Origin: Gammaproteobacteria bacterium UBA4421
Lineage (GTDB): Bacteria; Pseudomonadota; Gammaproteobacteria; Pseudomonadales; Azotimanducaceae
Reading direction: 5' to 3'
Length of the DNA stretch: 11,647 bases
NCBI GenBank assembly: GCA_002389675.1
Contig: DGQF01000017.1
Location: forward strand, 1 to 11,647
Shown: positions 1-6,695 of the stretch, one piece after another
How the letters are laid out: each line of letters starts with the position of its first letter
Position numbering within the stretch: the first letter of the stretch is position 1
Notes under the pieces: model-generated
Databases searched by the model: none
The model's input: the letters and a program-made list of their open reading frames with translations, nothing else
What the model was told of the DNA's origin: nothing
Position numbers and translations under genes: made by a program

Positions 1-1
1 T

Positions 2-913
2 CAGCGTTCTTTTGCCGCCAACGGTGTGCCCCATGAACGTCTGCATTTAGACCAGTTGCGCAGCCAACACGCTGCGCTGTCGCGCCAAAAAATATTATCG
101 GCGCAACTGTCTAACGAGCAACTTCTTGCGCTACGCGCTCAAGTATCAGCGTATCGTGCGCGGCAAAAGATTTTGGATAAACAACAGTCGCTAGCACTGC
201 AGCGAGAAGTGATGGTTGCGGCAGATCATCACCGAATCGAGGCTCTGGCATCTGCAGATCATGTCAGCAAGCGAGACCTGCACCAGGCGGGTAGGGTTTA
301 TCTGTTGGCGCAGGAAGCGGGTCTTGAACTGCAGTCGCGTCGACAGGCTGCGGCACAAAATAGTCTCGACCTTGCGGCGCGGATAAAGGTGCTGATGCTC
401 GAGAAGGACCACGCACAAGCCGAGGCCTCTGCTGCGCTGCAGCAATTAGACTATGAAATTGCGCGCCTCTCGGCGAAAAGCCAGCGAACCGTTGTTGCCG
501 CCCTATCGGGCAGAATATCTGACGTATTAGTGCGGCAAGGCCAGCAAGTTTCGCCGGGAATGGCAATGGTAAGTGTTGTGCCGCCGAACTCGGGCTTGCC
601 CGATATTGATCTATATCTACCCTCGACGGCGGTGGGGCGAATCAGATTGGGGCTTACAGCGCGCGTACGTTTTGCCGGATTTCCTTATGCCGAATATGGT
701 CTTGGGAAAGGCGAAATCAGTGATGTGAGTGCGGTTAATTTAGCTGATGGTCCAGAACCTGTGTTTCGTGCACGAGTGACTTTGGTTTCAATGCCGCAGG
801 GTATTGATGACTTGCCATCGGGTATGCAAGTGGAAGTAGATGTTATTTTGCACAATGCCCCGCTGTGGCAGTGGCTGCTGCACCCTATGGCAGATGTGGC
901 GGTGCGGCTTTGA
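2..913 (+). CDS. CvaA/HlyD-type membrane fusion protein of a peptide exporter, 3' part only
   Basis: The reading frame is open from base 2 with no stop upstream, so the gene starts outside the window; the GTG at 26 is internal. About 303 C-terminal residues are visible. The first half (to about base 480) is rich in Ala, Gln, Leu and Arg with heptad-like spacing, as expected for the periplasmic coiled-coil hairpin. Then comes a lipoyl half-motif (LSGRISDVLVRQGQQVSPG, about 508-564), a beta-barrel region, and a C-terminus ending LWQWLLHPMADV. From memory this tail resembles that of colicin V adaptor CvaA (QWMLSPFYDM). In this family the adaptor bridges the inner-membrane ABC transporter and an outer-membrane channel such as TolC. 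The next gene is a CvaB-like peptidase/ABC transporter overlapping this stop, which supports the call. The missing N-terminus should hold one membrane helix. A generic HlyD adaptor for another cargo is the alternative. Confidence 0.85.
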   Translation, partial: QRSFAANGVPHERLHLDQLRSQHAALSRQKILSAQLSNEQLLALRAQVSAYRARQKILDKQQSLALQREVMVAADHHRIEALASADHVSKRDLHQAGRVYLLAQEAGLELQSRRQAAAQNSLDLAARIKVLMLEKDHAQAEASAALQQLDYEIARLSAKSQRTVVAALSGRISDVLVRQGQQVSPGMAMVSVVPPNSGLPDIDLYLPSTAVGRIRLGLTARVRFAGFPYAEYGLGKGEISDVSAVNLADGPEPVFRARVTLVSMPQGIDDLPSGMQVEVDVILHNAPLWQWLLHPMADVAVRL

Positions 914-3006
914 GGGGTGTGCCGCTAGCGCTGCAAAATAAACGTAACGAATGTGGATTGGCCTGTCTGGCAATGGTCGTTGGTTTCTATGACCGCACGG
1001 TTTCATTGGCTGACCTGCGGCGACGATTTCCCGGATTTGAACAGGGCGCGACATTAAAAGATTTGGTTGAATGTGCGCGAGCGTTGGGTTTTGCCAGTCG
1101 TGGTTTGCGGGCTGAACTCGACGGTTTAAAACAGGTTCGCAAGCCGGTGATATTACATTGGAATATGGATCACTTTGTGGTGCTGGTCTCGGTAAATCGA
1201 CGGGGTTGTATCATTCATGATCCGGGCCAAGGCAAGGTTCTTTGTTTGTGGTCCGAGGTTAACCAAAAATTTACCGGGGTGTTGTTGGAGCTTTGGCGCG
1301 AACGTACGCAGCCTGATCTTTTTGACCCACGTCAGTCGAGGTTGATGAGTGTACTGAGCCAGTTGTCAGCCGGTTCAGGCCCCCAAATTGCATGGGTTTG
1401 TGTCCTTTCTGCATTGCTTCAAATCATGCTTTTAGCGGTGCCGTGGCATGTTCAATGGACGGTGGATGAGGCGCTGCTGTCAGCGGATCGCCATTTAATT
1501 GGTGTGTTGTGCTTTGGTTTTGGTGGCTTGCTTATTGCTCGCATACTGACGCATTACATACGTGGTTTGATGGTGATGCACTTAGGTCATTTGCTGTCGT
1601 TTCGCCTGGCTTGTGCCATGCTGCGCCATATATTACATCTGCCCATCACTTGGTTTGATCAGCGCCACCTGGGTGATATTGCATCGCGTTTTGCCTCCTT
1701 GGGGCCGTTGCGGGACCTGTTGACCCACGGTGCAGCAGCGATTCTCGTGGATAGCTTGATTGTGGTACTCAGCATTGTCTTGATGTGGATCTACGCTCCG
1801 GCGCTAGCCGCTGGTGTTGTGATGATTCACCTGTGTTTTGCATTGGTCCAGCTGGCTTTTTTGCCAAAACTCAAACGTGCAGCGTTATCTCTGGTGTCGA
1901 GTCAGGCCCTCGAGCAATCTCACTTGTTGGAGTCAGTGCAAGCGATTCTCCATGTGAAAGTATATGCCTGCGAAGATGATCGATTAGCGTGTTGGCAGAG
2001 GCTGCATACGCAAACGTTAAACCATAGTCTGCAATTGCAGAGCATCCAGTTGATGTTGGGTACGGGGTCGTTGTGTTTAGCTGGGTTAGAAGTGATCGTA
2101 TTAATTTACTTTGCAGCGCATCAGGTTCTCGATGGCCTGTTAACCGTTGGAATGTTTTTTGCCTTAATGAATTATCGCGGCTACTTTGCAGAGCGCTTGC
2201 GAGGGTTGGTTGAACAGTTGGTGAATTTAAGTACCTTGCAGGTGCACGTTGAGCGTGTGTGTGAGGTTTGGGATGAACCTGGCGAGGATGGCCTCACGCG
2301 GGGTATGCAATACCCAGATGAACCTGCGCGGTTAAGGTTGTGTCAAGTCGGTGTCCAGCCGCATGTCAAGCAACCCTATGTTTTTCAGGATCTCAATTTG
2401 GAAATTCAACCGGGAGAATTTGTTGCGATTATTGGTGCATCCGGTGCGGGTAAAACCACCCTGTTAAAATTACTCATGGGATTGACTGAGCCCTCAATGG
2501 GCCGCGTTGAATGGGGTGATGTTGCGCTGAGAGAGCAGGCGTGTGCTGCGTTACGTCGACAAACCGGTTGTGTTTTGCAGGGGCAGACTTTTTTCAGCGG
2601 TAATATTTTAGACAATATAGTGTTGGCCGGTGAGCCTGATATGAATCAGCTTTGGGCCTGGTTGAGCGCCCTCGACTTGACCGCAACATTGCGGCGTTTG
2701 CCGATGGGCTTATACACGCCAGTCGGTGATTTAAACAGTGGCCTGTCCAGCGGTGAGATGCAGCGTTTATTGTTAGTTCGTGCGCTTTACAAACAACCGA
2801 ACTACTTGTTTTTGGATGAGGGCACTGCAAATTTGGACGCAGACAGTAGCGTCCGGGTGCGCGAACTTTTAAAAGCCATGCAATGTACGCGTGTTGTCGT
2901 CAGTCACGATCTGACCTTTGCTTCAGCTGCAGACCGAGTATATTTGTTGTCCGGGGGGTGCCTCAAACAAGTTGATGTCGCAAAAGCAGAATCGAGGATT
3001 GCGTAA
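910..3006 (+). CDS. C39 peptidase-containing ABC exporter, CvaB/RaxB type
   Basis: A bifunctional inner-membrane exporter that removes a double-glycine leader and pumps the peptide out using ATP. Numbering is from TTG 910 (698 residues, close to CvaB). The C39 domain occupies about 1-130: Gln9, catalytic Cys15 in NECGLACLAM, His88 in DHFVVL and Asp104 in HDPGQG, so the catalytic set looks complete. The membrane domain (about 155-445) has hydrophobic segments near 159-179, 196-216, 277-318 and 382-409. The ATPase domain has Walker A GASGAGKTT (509-517), Q-loop Gln557, signature LSSGE (612-616, a variant of LSGGQ), Walker B YLFLDE with Asp636 and Glu637, and H-loop His666. Start choice: TTG 910 shares a 4-base TTGA overlap with the adaptor stop, suggesting coupling. 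GTG 865 or 871 would add residues with no visible Shine-Dalgarno, and GTG 919 would shorten the N-terminus. The cargo is not encoded in the window. Confidence 0.93.
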   Translation: MRGVPLALQNKRNECGLACLAMVVGFYDRTVSLADLRRRFPGFEQGATLKDLVECARALGFASRGLRAELDGLKQVRKPVILHWNMDHFVVLVSVNRRGCIIHDPGQGKVLCLWSEVNQKFTGVLLELWRERTQPDLFDPRQSRLMSVLSQLSAGSGPQIAWVCVLSALLQIMLLAVPWHVQWTVDEALLSADRHLIGVLCFGFGGLLIARILTHYIRGLMVMHLGHLLSFRLACAMLRHILHLPITWFDQRHLGDIASRFASLGPLRDLLTHGAAAILVDSLIVVLSIVLMWIYAPALAAGVVMIHLCFALVQLAFLPKLKRAALSLVSSQALEQSHLLESVQAILHVKVYACEDDRLACWQRLHTQTLNHSLQLQSIQLMLGTGSLCLAGLEVIVLIYFAAHQVLDGLLTVGMFFALMNYRGYFAERLRGLVEQLVNLSTLQVHVERVCEVWDEPGEDGLTRGMQYPDEPARLRLCQVGVQPHVKQPYVFQDLNLEIQPGEFVAIIGASGAGKTTLLKLLMGLTEPSMGRVEWGDVALREQACAALRRQTGCVLQGQTFFSGNILDNIVLAGEPDMNQLWAWLSALDLTATLRRLPMGLYTPVGDLNSGLSSGEMQRLLLVRALYKQPNYLFLDEGTANLDADSSVRVRELLKAMQCTRVVVSHDLTFASAADRVYLLSGGCLKQVDVAKAESRIA

Positions 3007-3007
3007 C

Positions 3008-3496
3008 TCAGAATCGCAACAGTTCGGTCTTTAGGGTGACTAAGTCGACGATGCCGATGGCATTGAGTCCAGTCATCATGCCTGCGCACTCTCCCGGATT
3101 GAACATAACGGTGTGTTTGCCCCAGGTCTCTAAGCGGTACAAGTGGGTATGTCCGTGCAGAGCCAAGTTGCACTCGGTCTGCAAGTGGCCGTTAAATTCT
3201 CGCGGATCATGGACAACGATTATTTGCTGCTGTGCCCAGCAGGCTGTAAATGGCGGTTCACAAAAGGTGAAGCCATGGTTCAAAATGGCTCGGTCGAGAC
3301 TGTCTCTTTCAACATCGTTATTGCCGTAAACGCCATACAATGGCGCATCGAGTCCTGCCAGGAGGTCAAGTGTTTTCGCTTGCGTAATGTCGCCTGTATG
3401 CACAACGCGCTCGACACGAGATGCATTAAACAGATCGACAATTTTAGCGACATTTTTAAGGTTGTTGTGGGTGTCGCTGACAACGCCTATACGCAT
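3008..3496 (-). CDS. Small metallophosphoesterase, YfcE/MJ0936 family
   Basis: A 162-residue cytosolic phosphodiesterase of the calcineurin-like superfamily, using a two-metal centre. Visible metal-ligand motifs are SDTH (Asp8, His10), HTGD (Asp36), GNND (58-61, the family GNxD motif), VVHD (His96) and HGHTH (114-118), followed by the conserved NPGE near 133-136. Length fits the compact MJ0936/YfcE group. The frame extends to a TTG at 3508, but ATG 3496 is preferred because GAGG lies six bases upstream and the protein then begins MRIGVVSDTH, as the family usually does. It is the third gene on the minus strand after the thiolase, 86 bases from the thiolase stop, and converges on the exporter gene with one base between stops. 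Members hydrolyse model phosphodiesters; the natural substrate is generally unclear and cannot be read from the sequence. Confidence 0.9.
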   Translation of the reverse strand: MRIGVVSDTHNNLKNVAKIVDLFNASRVERVVHTGDITQAKTLDLLAGLDAPLYGVYGNNDVERDSLDRAILNHGFTFCEPPFTACWAQQQIIVVHDPREFNGHLQTECNLALHGHTHLYRLETWGKHTVMFNPGECAGMMTGLNAIGIVDLVTLKTELLRF

Positions 3497-3502
3497 GGCG
3501 GC

Positions 3503-3506
3503 CCTC
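3503..3506 (-). promoter_or_regulatory. Shine-Dalgarno deciding the phosphoesterase start
   Basis: Read on the minus strand this is GAGG followed by a six-base spacer GCCGCC and then ATG at 3496. It supports ATG 3496 over the in-frame TTG at 3508, which would place this site within the coding region. Confidence 0.65.
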
Positions 3507-3534
3507 AATGATTGACAGGACGTGACCCGAGTAC

Positions 3535-3554
3535 GATCCGGATGATTCCAGATC
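3535..3554 (-). other. Perfect-length stem-loop between thiolase and phosphoesterase genes
   Basis: On the minus strand the sequence GATCTGGA, loop ATCA, then TCCGGATC folds into an eight-pair stem with one T-G wobble and a four-base loop. It lies 28 bases after the thiolase stop and 38 bases before the phosphoesterase ATG. No T-run follows on either strand, so it is not a standard intrinsic terminator. It could protect an mRNA end, act as a weak attenuator, or be chance. Confidence 0.4.
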
Positions 3555-3582
3555 GACCGGTTTGTTGGAATTGTTGATTATC

Positions 3583-4725
3583 TTAAGTTTTTTCCAAGAT
3601 GTGTATTGCGCAAGCTGACCCCAGACCTATGACGTGTGTCATGCCTATTCGCGCATCCTGCACTTGACGCGCACCGGCTTCGCCGCGCAAATGTGTGGCT
3701 ACCTCATAAATATTGGCAATTCCGGTGGCACCTAAGGGGTGACCCTTTGATAAAAGTCCACCGGAGACATTTACAGGGATTCGACCGCCCAGTGCCACTT
3801 CACCTTCATCGATCATGCGGCCGGCTTCACCGTCGGCGCACAGTCCGAGGTTTTCGTAATGTAAAATTTCGGCCGTTGCAAAGCAGTCGTGCAATTCAAC
3901 CAGATCGATATCCTTGGCATCCAGACTGGCCATTTCATACGCTTCCTTGGCCGCGCGGCGGGTACAGGCGTTCACATCTGGCATCACTAAATCACGTTCC
4001 TGCCATGGATCAGAAGCCATCACCGAAGCACGGATTTTGACGGCTCGATTCATTAAGCCCAGTTCCTTGGCTTTCTTTTCAGAGCAGATGACTGCTGCCG
4101 CTGAGCCGTCAACGTTCACAGAGCACATGAGTTTGGTGTTCGGGTAGGAAATCATTTCCGCATTCATGACCGTTTCGAGCGGTGTTTCGATTTGATACAT
4201 CGCCTTGGGGTTTAAGGTTGAGTGAAGATGGTTTTTAACCGAAACCTTGGCGAATTGCTCGAAGGTTGTGCCGTACTTACGGGTATGTTCCATACCCGCT
4301 TCTGCAAAGACCGCGGGCATGGTTCCTGATCCAAATAAGCCTTCTTTGGAGATGCCCTTGGCACCGCCGGCTCCGCCCAACAAACCTTTCCCCATTTGTT
4401 CGACGCCGACCGCTAATACACAGTCGTAAAGCCCAGCCTTGACACCGGTCCACGCTTCTCGGAATGCGGTGGCGCCGGTTGCGCAAGCATTGGCGACGTT
4501 GACTACCGGTATGCCGGTTTGCCCGATTTCTTGCAAAATCCGCTGGCCCACCATACCTGAGGCTTGTCCAAGATTGCCGCTGTACAAAGCCTGAATGTCA
4601 TGAATGGTCAATCCGCAGTCGTCCAGAGCCATCAATGCAGCTTGTGCGCCGATTTGCGGTACGGTTCGGTCTGGAAATCTGCCGAATTTGATCATATCGA
4701 CACCAACAACGTATGCATCTGTCAT
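3583..4725 (-). CDS. Thiolase family protein, SCP2-thiolase type
   Basis: A 380-residue protein of the thiolase superfamily, predicted to make or cleave a carbon-carbon bond on an acyl-CoA substrate in the cytosol. Numbering from ATG 4725: nucleophile Cys81 in NACATG, the HDCF motif at 279-282 (typical of SCP2-type thiolases in place of the NEAF motif of classical thiolases), and His329 in SKGHPLGATG. The frame runs open to 4785, but ATG 4725 is chosen because AAGGA lies seven bases upstream and the protein then begins MTDAYVVGVD, a usual start for the family. The DUF35 gene ends 13 bases before this start. In known systems such pairs form one complex (for example archaeal acetoacetyl-CoA thiolase with HMG-CoA synthase, or Ltp2 aldolase with ChsH2). 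Retention of Cys81 argues for true thiolase chemistry. Substrate unknown; fatty-acid or steroid-type acyl-CoA breakdown is only a guess. Confidence 0.9.
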   Translation of the reverse strand: MTDAYVVGVDMIKFGRFPDRTVPQIGAQAALMALDDCGLTIHDIQALYSGNLGQASGMVGQRILQEIGQTGIPVVNVANACATGATAFREAWTGVKAGLYDCVLAVGVEQMGKGLLGGAGGAKGISKEGLFGSGTMPAVFAEAGMEHTRKYGTTFEQFAKVSVKNHLHSTLNPKAMYQIETPLETVMNAEMISYPNTKLMCSVNVDGSAAAVICSEKKAKELGLMNRAVKIRASVMASDPWQERDLVMPDVNACTRRAAKEAYEMASLDAKDIDLVELHDCFATAEILHYENLGLCADGEAGRMIDEGEVALGGRIPVNVSGGLLSKGHPLGATGIANIYEVATHLRGEAGARQVQDARIGMTHVIGLGSACAIHILEKT

Positions 4726-4732
4726 GTTGAAT

Positions 4733-4737
4733 TCCTT
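4733..4737 (-). promoter_or_regulatory. Shine-Dalgarno deciding the thiolase start
   Basis: Reads AAGGA on the minus strand, seven bases before ATG 4725, and sits just before the DUF35 stop codon at 4739-4741. It argues against the upstream start at 4785, which would make the two genes overlap by 47 bases. Confidence 0.7.
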
Positions 4738-4738
4738 T

Positions 4739-5158
4739 TTAATGCGCTTTGGGTTGAAAAAAATAAGCGAGGTAGGCGTTGCCATCGCGGTCTTTGCGAC
4801 TCAGCGCGTCGCCGAATACGACCTCAACAGGCATATCGAATTCGATATTTTCCGGTTCCGGTTCTACGCCAATAAGGTTGCCTTTGATGCAGGTGCCGTC
4901 GTCGAGATCAACGATGGCACTGATATAGGGAACTTCGATGCCGGGGAAAGATCGGTACACAATCGAGTAAGAGTATAGTTTTCCGCTGTTCGGTAGCTTG
5001 ACGGCTTGCATTTGATCGCGCGCGCCGCATTTGGAGCAGACTTGCCTGATGCCGAGAAAAGTGGCACCACAGGCGCCGCAACGGTGACCCTCTAAGAACG
5101 GTTCCCCGTCCTTGGGAATTTTAAGAAAAGGTACGGCGGGTAAAAGCGGCTCGCTCAA
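4739..5158 (-). CDS. DUF35 zinc-ribbon/OB-fold protein, thiolase partner
   Basis: A 139-residue protein with an N-terminal helix and rubredoxin-like zinc ribbon followed by an OB-fold. The four zinc ligands are visible as two CxxC pairs, Cys27/Cys30 and Cys41/Cys44. The OB-fold covers about 50-130, including SYSIVYRSFPGIEVPYISA, a typical DUF35 strand region, and VDLDDGTCIKGNLIG. Family members bind thiolase-like enzymes and may help channel acyl-CoA intermediates. The start is TTG 5158, with AAGGGGG five bases upstream; reading further upstream the frame meets only an ATT codon and then a stop, so no ATG or GTG alternative exists. It lies 109 bases after gatB and 13 bases before the thiolase start, so it is probably the first gene of a short operon, with possible read-through from gatCAB. 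No convincing promoter was seen in the 109-base gap. Confidence 0.88.
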   Translation of the reverse strand: MSEPLLPAVPFLKIPKDGEPFLEGHRCGACGATFLGIRQVCSKCGARDQMQAVKLPNSGKLYSYSIVYRSFPGIEVPYISAIVDLDDGTCIKGNLIGVEPEPENIEFDMPVEVVFGDALSRKDRDGNAYLAYFFQPKAH

Positions 5159-5163
5159 AATTT

Positions 5164-5170
5164 CCCCCTT
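5164..5170 (-). promoter_or_regulatory. Strong Shine-Dalgarno for the TTG-started DUF35 gene
   Basis: Reads AAGGGGG on the minus strand, five bases before TTG 5158. It is partly inside a small potential hairpin formed by TTTCC (5177-5173 on the minus strand) and GGAAA (5165-5161), with a seven-base loop. The strong site compensates for the rare start codon. Confidence 0.6.
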
Positions 5171-5267
5171 GTGGAAATCATCAATAAGGTTAAGAGCTTA
5201 CCCTTGAGGAGGGGCGTGAATCCAGTGCCGTGAAAAGCAGGGTGATGCTAGTGATGAATCCGTAGAT

Positions 5268-6695
5268 TCAAAGCTTGCTGCGAATGAGGGCGTTTACCTG
5301 TTGTGGATTCGCCTTGCCTTTGGTTTTTTGCATGACTTGGCCAACGAAAAACCCCATGAGTTTGTCTTTGCCGTTGCGCAATTGTTCCAACTGCGCGGGA
5401 TTGTCGTTCATGATCTGTTCGATGATACCGGCGAGCGCATCGTGATCATTCAACTGCCTGAGTCCCATTGTCTCGATGAGGTCGTCGATCTGTCCAGCTT
5501 GGGACCATAACGCTTCAAAAAGCGCTTTGGCTGTTTTGGAAGATAACGTTTGATCCTCCAGGCGCTGTATGAGCGTGCCGAGCTGCTCAGGTGTCACGGG
5601 GCTGCTGTGGATCTCGATATCATCTTTATTAAGATGCGCGGAGAGTTCCCCCATAACCCAATTAGCGCTGAGTTTGGCGTTTGAACTCGCCATGACGACT
5701 TGGTCAAAGTACTGCGCTATGTCCGCATCCTCGCTCAGCCAAGCGGCGTCCTGAGGGTTAAGGTTTAGTTCAGATTCATAGCGCAATCGGCGCGCCTGTG
5801 GCAGTTCGGGTAATTCCTTCGCCAGTTGATCGACGAAAGATTGGTTGATTTTTAGAGGCAGGAGATCAGGATCGGGAAAGTAGCGATAATCTTCGCTCAT
5901 TTCCTTGCCGCGCATTGCACGGGTCTCATCGCGCTCTGGATCATACAACCGTGTTTCCCGCTCGATGTCGGCGCCACTTTCCAAAATTTCAATATGTCGC
6001 TGGATCTCAAAATTGATGGCGCGTTCGACAAAGCGAAAGGAATTTATATTTTTAATTTCAGTTCGCTGGCCCAATTGACTGTTTCCACTGGGGCGCACGG
6101 ATACGTTTGCATCGCAACGCATACTGCCTTGCGCTAGATTGCCGTCACAAATCTTCAAGCAGCGCACCAAGGTCTGTATCTGTTTAAAATAGGTGGCGGC
6201 CTCAGCTGCGGTACGCAAATCGGGTTCAGAGACGATTTCCAACAGTGGCGTGCCCGTGCGGTTCAGATCGATGCCTGTCTGCCCAGGAAATAGATCGTGA
6301 ATAGATTTTCCAGCATCTTCTTCTAGATGGGCTCGCGTAATGCCGATTTTGCGTGTTGTGCCATCTTCCATATCGAGCAGGATCTGCCCTTGCCCGACTA
6401 CGGGAGTCTCGAACTGGCTAATTTGATACCCTTTTGGCAGATCGGGATAAAAGTAGTTCTTCCGGTCGAAAATTGAATTCAAGTTGATCTGTGCACCGAT
6501 GGCCAAACCGAACTTTATGGCCATGGCGACGGCTTCTTCGTTCAGTACGGGAAGCACGCCCGGTAAGCCCAAATCGATGACACATGCTTGGGCATTTGGC
6601 GGAGCACCAAACGCTGTGGATGCGCCTGAAAATATCTTGCTGTTGGTCGCAAGTTGGACGTGAATCTCCAAGCCAATGACCGGCTCCCAGTTCAT
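5268..6695 (-). CDS. gatB: Asp-tRNA(Asn)/Glu-tRNA(Gln) amidotransferase subunit B
   Basis: GatB binds the misacylated tRNA and phosphorylates the Glu or Asp attached to it, then accepts ammonia from GatA to form Gln-tRNA or Asn-tRNA. The 475-residue length is normal. Family landmarks seen: [10 protein letters not shown] at 6-15, SKIFSGAS at 19-26, [19 protein letters not shown] at 77-95, HLEEDAGKS and [16 protein letters not shown] before the middle, [10 protein letters not shown], and [13 protein letters not shown]. The C-terminal third is the helical YqeY-like tail that contacts tRNA, ending near [17 protein letters not shown]. The start ATG at 6695 overlaps the gatA stop as ATGA, which indicates translational coupling and equal subunit supply. 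It is the last gene of gatCAB. No clear intrinsic terminator follows. Confidence 0.98.
   Translation of the reverse strand: MNWEPVIGLEIHVQLATNSKIFSGASTAFGAPPNAQACVIDLGLPGVLPVLNEEAVAMAIKFGLAIGAQINLNSIFDRKNYFYPDLPKGYQISQFETPVVGQGQILLDMEDGTTRKIGITRAHLEEDAGKSIHDLFPGQTGIDLNRTGTPLLEIVSEPDLRTAAEAATYFKQIQTLVRCLKICDGNLAQGSMRCDANVSVRPSGNSQLGQRTEIKNINSFRFVERAINFEIQRHIEILESGADIERETRLYDPERDETRAMRGKEMSEDYRYFPDPDLLPLKINQSFVDQLAKELPELPQARRLRYESELNLNPQDAAWLSEDADIAQYFDQVVMASSNAKLSANWVMGELSAHLNKDDIEIHSSPVTPEQLGTLIQRLEDQTLSSKTAKALFEALWSQAGQIDDLIETMGLRQLNDHDALAGIIEQIMNDNPAQLEQLRNGKDKLMGFFVGQVMQKTKGKANPQQVNALIRSKL

Noticed and set aside
26..28. GTG as the start of the first gene
   Set aside because: The frame is open to the window edge, and the product would lack the membrane helix and first lipoyl half expected of this family, so the gene is cut by the window.
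3143..3511. Open frame on the plus strand opposite the phosphoesterase
   Set aside because: Shadow of the minus-strand gene, which has a full set of metal-binding motifs; the plus-strand product shows no recognisable domain.
4726..4785. Upstream start giving a 400-residue thiolase
   Set aside because: It would overlap the DUF35 gene by 47 bases and add residues atypical for the family; ATG 4725 has a good Shine-Dalgarno.
4850..4866. Short direct repeat TTCCGGTTCCGGTTC
   Set aside because: It lies within the DUF35 coding sequence and simply encodes the Glu-Pro-Glu-Pro-Glu stretch.
5186..5205. Inverted repeat AAGGTTAAG-AG-CTTACCCTT downstream of gatB, considered as a terminator
   Set aside because: The stem has a mismatch in the middle, a loop too small unless end pairs open, and no T-run on either strand.
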